This document shows, in pieces, positions 61,849 to 64,000 of a DNA stretch of 64,000 bases. The notes beneath the pieces are model-generated. The model was not told the DNA's origin. It saw nothing but the letters and a program-made list of their open reading frames with translations, and searched no databases. The number at the start of each line of letters is the position of its first letter. Within the stretch, counting starts at the first letter, position 1. This DNA is from Devosia sediminis. Lineage in GTDB: Bacteria > Pseudomonadota > Alphaproteobacteria > Rhizobiales > Devosiaceae. The translations under genes and the position numbers were made by a program. Location: assembly GCF_016411825.1 (NCBI RefSeq), contig NZ_JAEKMH010000002.1:558001-622000 (forward strand). The letters are read 5' to 3'.

Positions 61849-61878
61849 AAAGGCCCGGCACTTGCGCACCGGGCCTTT
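61849..61878. terminator. bidirectional terminator between DUF5680 gene and rhaI
   Basis: AAAGGCCCGG and CCGGGCCTTT form a 10-bp stem with a 10-base loop, followed by CTTTTT on the plus strand; the genes converge here. Confidence 0.85.
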
Positions 61879-61922
61879 CTTTTTCCTTGGCGGGGAGGTG
61901 CCTTGGAAAACTGGGGTTGAAA

Positions 61923-63212
61923 TCACACGATGCCGCTGGAGCCGGCCGCGATTTCGGGGCGGATTTCGGCGACCTTGGCGCGATAGCCCGAGGCGCGGTA
62001 GGTGCCGAGGAGGTCGATGGCGCCGCCCTGTTCCATGCGGGCCATGGCGAGGATCGGCTCGACATCAGTGCGATAGGCCTGGCGCAGCGCCTGGGTGGCG
62101 GCGAGGGCGTCATTGCCCTCCTGCGCGGCCTTGAGGGCAGCACGGTCGACCAAGAGGGCCTGGGCATAGGCGCGCTGCACGTCGGCGGCCGACAGCATCA
62201 GCGACTCGATCGGGTCGGTGACATTGTGCGACTGGTCGAGCATGTGGGCCGGGTGGAAATCGGTGTAGCGCGCTTCGGCATCGACCAGTTCGTTGAAGAC
62301 CAGGAACAGGCGGTAGGGGTCGACCGCACCGGCATCGAGGTCGTCGTCGCCATACTTGCTGTCATTGAAATGGAAGCCGCCGAGCTTGCCGAACTGGGCA
62401 AGGCGGGCGACGATCATCTCGATATTGACGTTGGGGGCGTGGTGGCCGAGGTCGACGAGGCAGAAGGCCTTGTCGCCCAGTTCCTTGGCGATGAGATAGT
62501 TGGTGCCCCAATCCTGCACGACGGTCGAATAGAAGGCCGGCTCGTACATCTTGTGTTCGGTGTAGAGGCGCCAGTCGTCGGGCAGGGCGGCATAGATGGA
62601 CTTCACCGAGTCGAGATAGTGCTCGAACTGGGTGGTGAAGTTGACCTGGCCGGGGAAGTTGGAGCCGTCGCCGATCCAGACGGTGAGGGCCTTCGAGCCG
62701 ATGGTCTTGCCGATCTCGATGCATTCGAGATTGTGCTCGATGGCCTGGTCGCGGGTGGCCTTGTCGGACGCGGAGAGCGAGCCGAACTTGTAGCTCTGGA
62801 GCTGCCCCTTGGCATCGGCAAAGGTGTTGGAGTTCATGGCATCGAAGCCGAGATTGAAGCGGCTGGCAGCCTGCTTCAGGCGGTTCGGATCGGCCTTGTC
62901 CCAAGGAATATGCAGCGAAACGGTCCTGGTCGCCTGTGTGAGCTGGGCGATGACGGCGCAGTCTTCGATCTTGTCAAAAATGTCGCGCGGCTCGCCCTTG
63001 CCGGGGAAACGGGCAAAGCGCGTGCCGCCGGTGCCGACGCCCCAGGAGGGGACGGCCACGGAGAAGGCCGCGACCTGCTCCTTGACGGCATCGATATTGA
63101 TGCCGCGACGGTCGAGACGCTCGCCAAGGGTGTCGTAGTCGACGTGAAGGTCAGCGGCGCGCTTGGCGTTTTCGGCCTCGACGACGGATGGGTCGATGAT
63201 GTGTTCGGTCAT
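61923..63212 (-). CDS. rhaI: L-rhamnose isomerase, Rhizobium type (RhaI)
   Basis: 429-residue sugar isomerase of the RhaI type used in rhizobial L-rhamnose catabolism, converting L-rhamnose to L-rhamnulose. The TIM-barrel residues are visible: SWGVGTGGTRFARFPG near the start, LTVWIGDGSNFPGQ, EHKMYEPAFYSTV, LVDLGHHAPN and GGFHFNDSKYGDDDLDAG (metal and substrate ligands). ATG at 63212 has GGAGGAG about 8 bases before; the open frame to 63314 runs through a repeat. It is downstream of rhaD in the same direction. Confidence 0.94.
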   Translation of the reverse strand: MTEHIIDPSVVEAENAKRAADLHVDYDTLGERLDRRGINIDAVKEQVAAFSVAVPSWGVGTGGTRFARFPGKGEPRDIFDKIEDCAVIAQLTQATRTVSLHIPWDKADPNRLKQAASRFNLGFDAMNSNTFADAKGQLQSYKFGSLSASDKATRDQAIEHNLECIEIGKTIGSKALTVWIGDGSNFPGQVNFTTQFEHYLDSVKSIYAALPDDWRLYTEHKMYEPAFYSTVVQDWGTNYLIAKELGDKAFCLVDLGHHAPNVNIEMIVARLAQFGKLGGFHFNDSKYGDDDLDAGAVDPYRLFLVFNELVDAEARYTDFHPAHMLDQSHNVTDPIESLMLSAADVQRAYAQALLVDRAALKAAQEGNDALAATQALRQAYRTDVEPILAMARMEQGGAIDLLGTYRASGYRAKVAEIRPEIAAGSSGIV

Positions 63213-63241
63213 GTTTTTGCTCCTCCTCCCACACCCACCTC

Positions 63242-63325
63242 TGTCATCCCGGCCCTTGAGCCGGGATCCATCTTGATATCTCAGGATGGGCCCCGGCCTA
63301 CGCCGGGGTGACATTCAGTGGGTGG
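63242..63325. repeat. dispersed palindromic element between rhaD and rhaI
   Basis: TGTCATCCCGG...CCGGGAT and CCCCGG...CCGGGG arms joined by ATCTCAGGATGG; related to 47262-47345. It fills most of the 129-base gap between the two operon genes. Confidence 0.7.
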
Positions 63326-63341
63326 GCCAGGACAATGCCAA

Positions 63342-64000
63342 TTAACGCGGGAACGACTGGGCGTTGCCGGCGTCGACGTTGATGATGTTGCCGGTGGACT
63401 TGGCCGAGGCTTCCGAGGCGAAGAAGTAGATGGCTTCGGCAATGTCCTCGGGGAATACGGAACGCTTCAGCATCGAGCGCTGGCGATACATTTCCTCAAG
63501 GCCGTCCTTGTCGGTCTTGTAGGTGGATGCACGCTGCTCGAGCCATTCACCGGCCCAGATTTTCGAGCCACGCAGCACGGCGTCGGGGTTGACGACGTTG
63601 ACGCGGATCTGTGCTTCCGCGCCTTCAAGGGCGAGGCAGCGGGCCAGGTGGATTTCAGCTGCCTTGGCAGTGCAGTAAGCGGCGGCGTTGGGCGAAGCGG
63701 CAAGGCCGTTCTTGGAGGCGACGAAGACGACGTTGCCGCCGATCTTCTGCTGGCGGAACAGGCGGAAGGCTTCGCGCGAAACCAGGAAGTAGCCCGTGGA
63801 CAGGATGTCCATGTTCTTGTTCCAGAGCTCGAGCGAGGTGTCCTCGATCGGCGCCGAGGAGGCGAGGCCGGCATTGCTGACGAGGATGTCGAGGCCACCG
63901 AATTCGACCACGGCATGGGCGAAGCCGGCGAGGACCTGCTCTTCCTTGGTGACGTTGATATTGACCGGACGGACGAAGTCGGCGCCGAAAACACCGGAGA
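63342..64000 (-). CDS. rhaD: rhamnulose-1-phosphate aldolase/SDR fusion RhaD, 3' part only
   Basis: At least 218 residues of a short-chain dehydrogenase-type C-terminal domain; the frame continues past the window end. VEFGGLDILVSNAGLA, GYFLVSREAFRLFRQQKIGGNVVFVASKN, active-site Tyr-Lys in AAYCTAKAAE, VNVVNPDAVLRGSKIWAGEW and EDIAEAIYFFASEASAKSTGNIINVDAGN match the dehydrogenase half of the rhizobial RhaD fusion (aldolase plus dehydrogenase). The aldolase half is outside the window. rhaD then rhaI is the order in rhizobia. Confidence 0.88.
   Translation of the reverse strand, partial: SGVFGADFVRPVNINVTKEEQVLAGFAHAVVEFGGLDILVSNAGLASSAPIEDTSLELWNKNMDILSTGYFLVSREAFRLFRQQKIGGNVVFVASKNGLAASPNAAAYCTAKAAEIHLARCLALEGAEAQIRVNVVNPDAVLRGSKIWAGEWLEQRASTYKTDKDGLEEMYRQRSMLKRSVFPEDIAEAIYFFASEASAKSTGNIINVDAGNAQSFPR

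Noticed and set aside
61887..63311. 474-residue plus-strand frame opposite rhaI
   Set aside because: Val/Gly/Asp-rich antisense frame; rhaI motifs are clear.

Overview
The window looks like chromosomal DNA of a GC-rich alphaproteobacterium of the Hyphomicrobiales (Rhizobiales) type, possibly near Devosia. Support comes from the Rhizobium-style rhaD-rhaI pair, small DUF1127 proteins, the aerobic (CobG/CobF type) cobalamin operon, PutA paired with a divergent Lrp regulator, and many dispersed intergenic palindromes. No rRNA, tRNA, CRISPR array, transposase or phage gene was seen. The genus is an inference.

Positions 1-28,000 hold a surface-glycan island. It encodes pseudaminic acid (Pse) enzymes (PseC, PseG, a formyltransferase-like protein, PseI, PseB and a cytidylyltransferase fused to an aminotransferase), UDP-ManNAcA synthesis (WecB, WecC), a lipid-linked glycan initiator, a Wzy-like polymerase, a Wzx-like flippase, a small Wzz-like protein, two glycosyltransferases (one with sialyltransferase-type motifs), an acyltransferase, a GNAT, a two-domain oxidoreductase, an SDR and a heparinase II/III-like enzyme. 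The most striking content is two complete sets of HisH + HisF + PseA/WbpG-type N-acetyl-sugar amidotransferase. Both HisF paralogs have lost the cyclase Asp equivalent to Asp11 of HisF but keep the ammonia-gate residues. They therefore look like dedicated ammonia channels for making acetamidino (amidine) sugars. Two amidine-forming systems in a locus that also makes carboxylated sugars suggests a zwitterionic polysaccharide.

From 28,000 to 34,100 a tightly overlapping minus-strand operon encodes the aerobic cobalamin ring-modifying enzymes CobF, G, H, I, J, L and M, with cobK absent from its usual place between cobJ and cobL. Next come the putA/Lrp proline-degradation pair, an ArsR/SRPBCC pair with an operator-like repeat, a PQQ-type sugar dehydrogenase joined to a PEBP domain through an apparent one-base frameshift, and a secreted DUF305 protein.

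Positions 41,850-46,700 hold a LacI-regulated ribose-type ABC sugar importer with tandem operators. At 47,400-50,430 there is a copper efflux locus (copA-cueR-copZ) with a textbook CueR promoter. At 50,700-58,010 are an FNR-type regulator, cydDC and the divergent cydAB plus a 42-residue CydX, with a perfect FNR box in front of cydA. The last part holds a DUF1127 protein, repeats, a lipoprotein, YbaK, a LysR regulator, a DUF5680 protein and the L-rhamnose genes rhaI and rhaD (the latter cut by the window end). Gene starts were moved from the longest ORF when a ribosome-binding site, a stop-start overlap or the conserved N-terminus favoured another codon.
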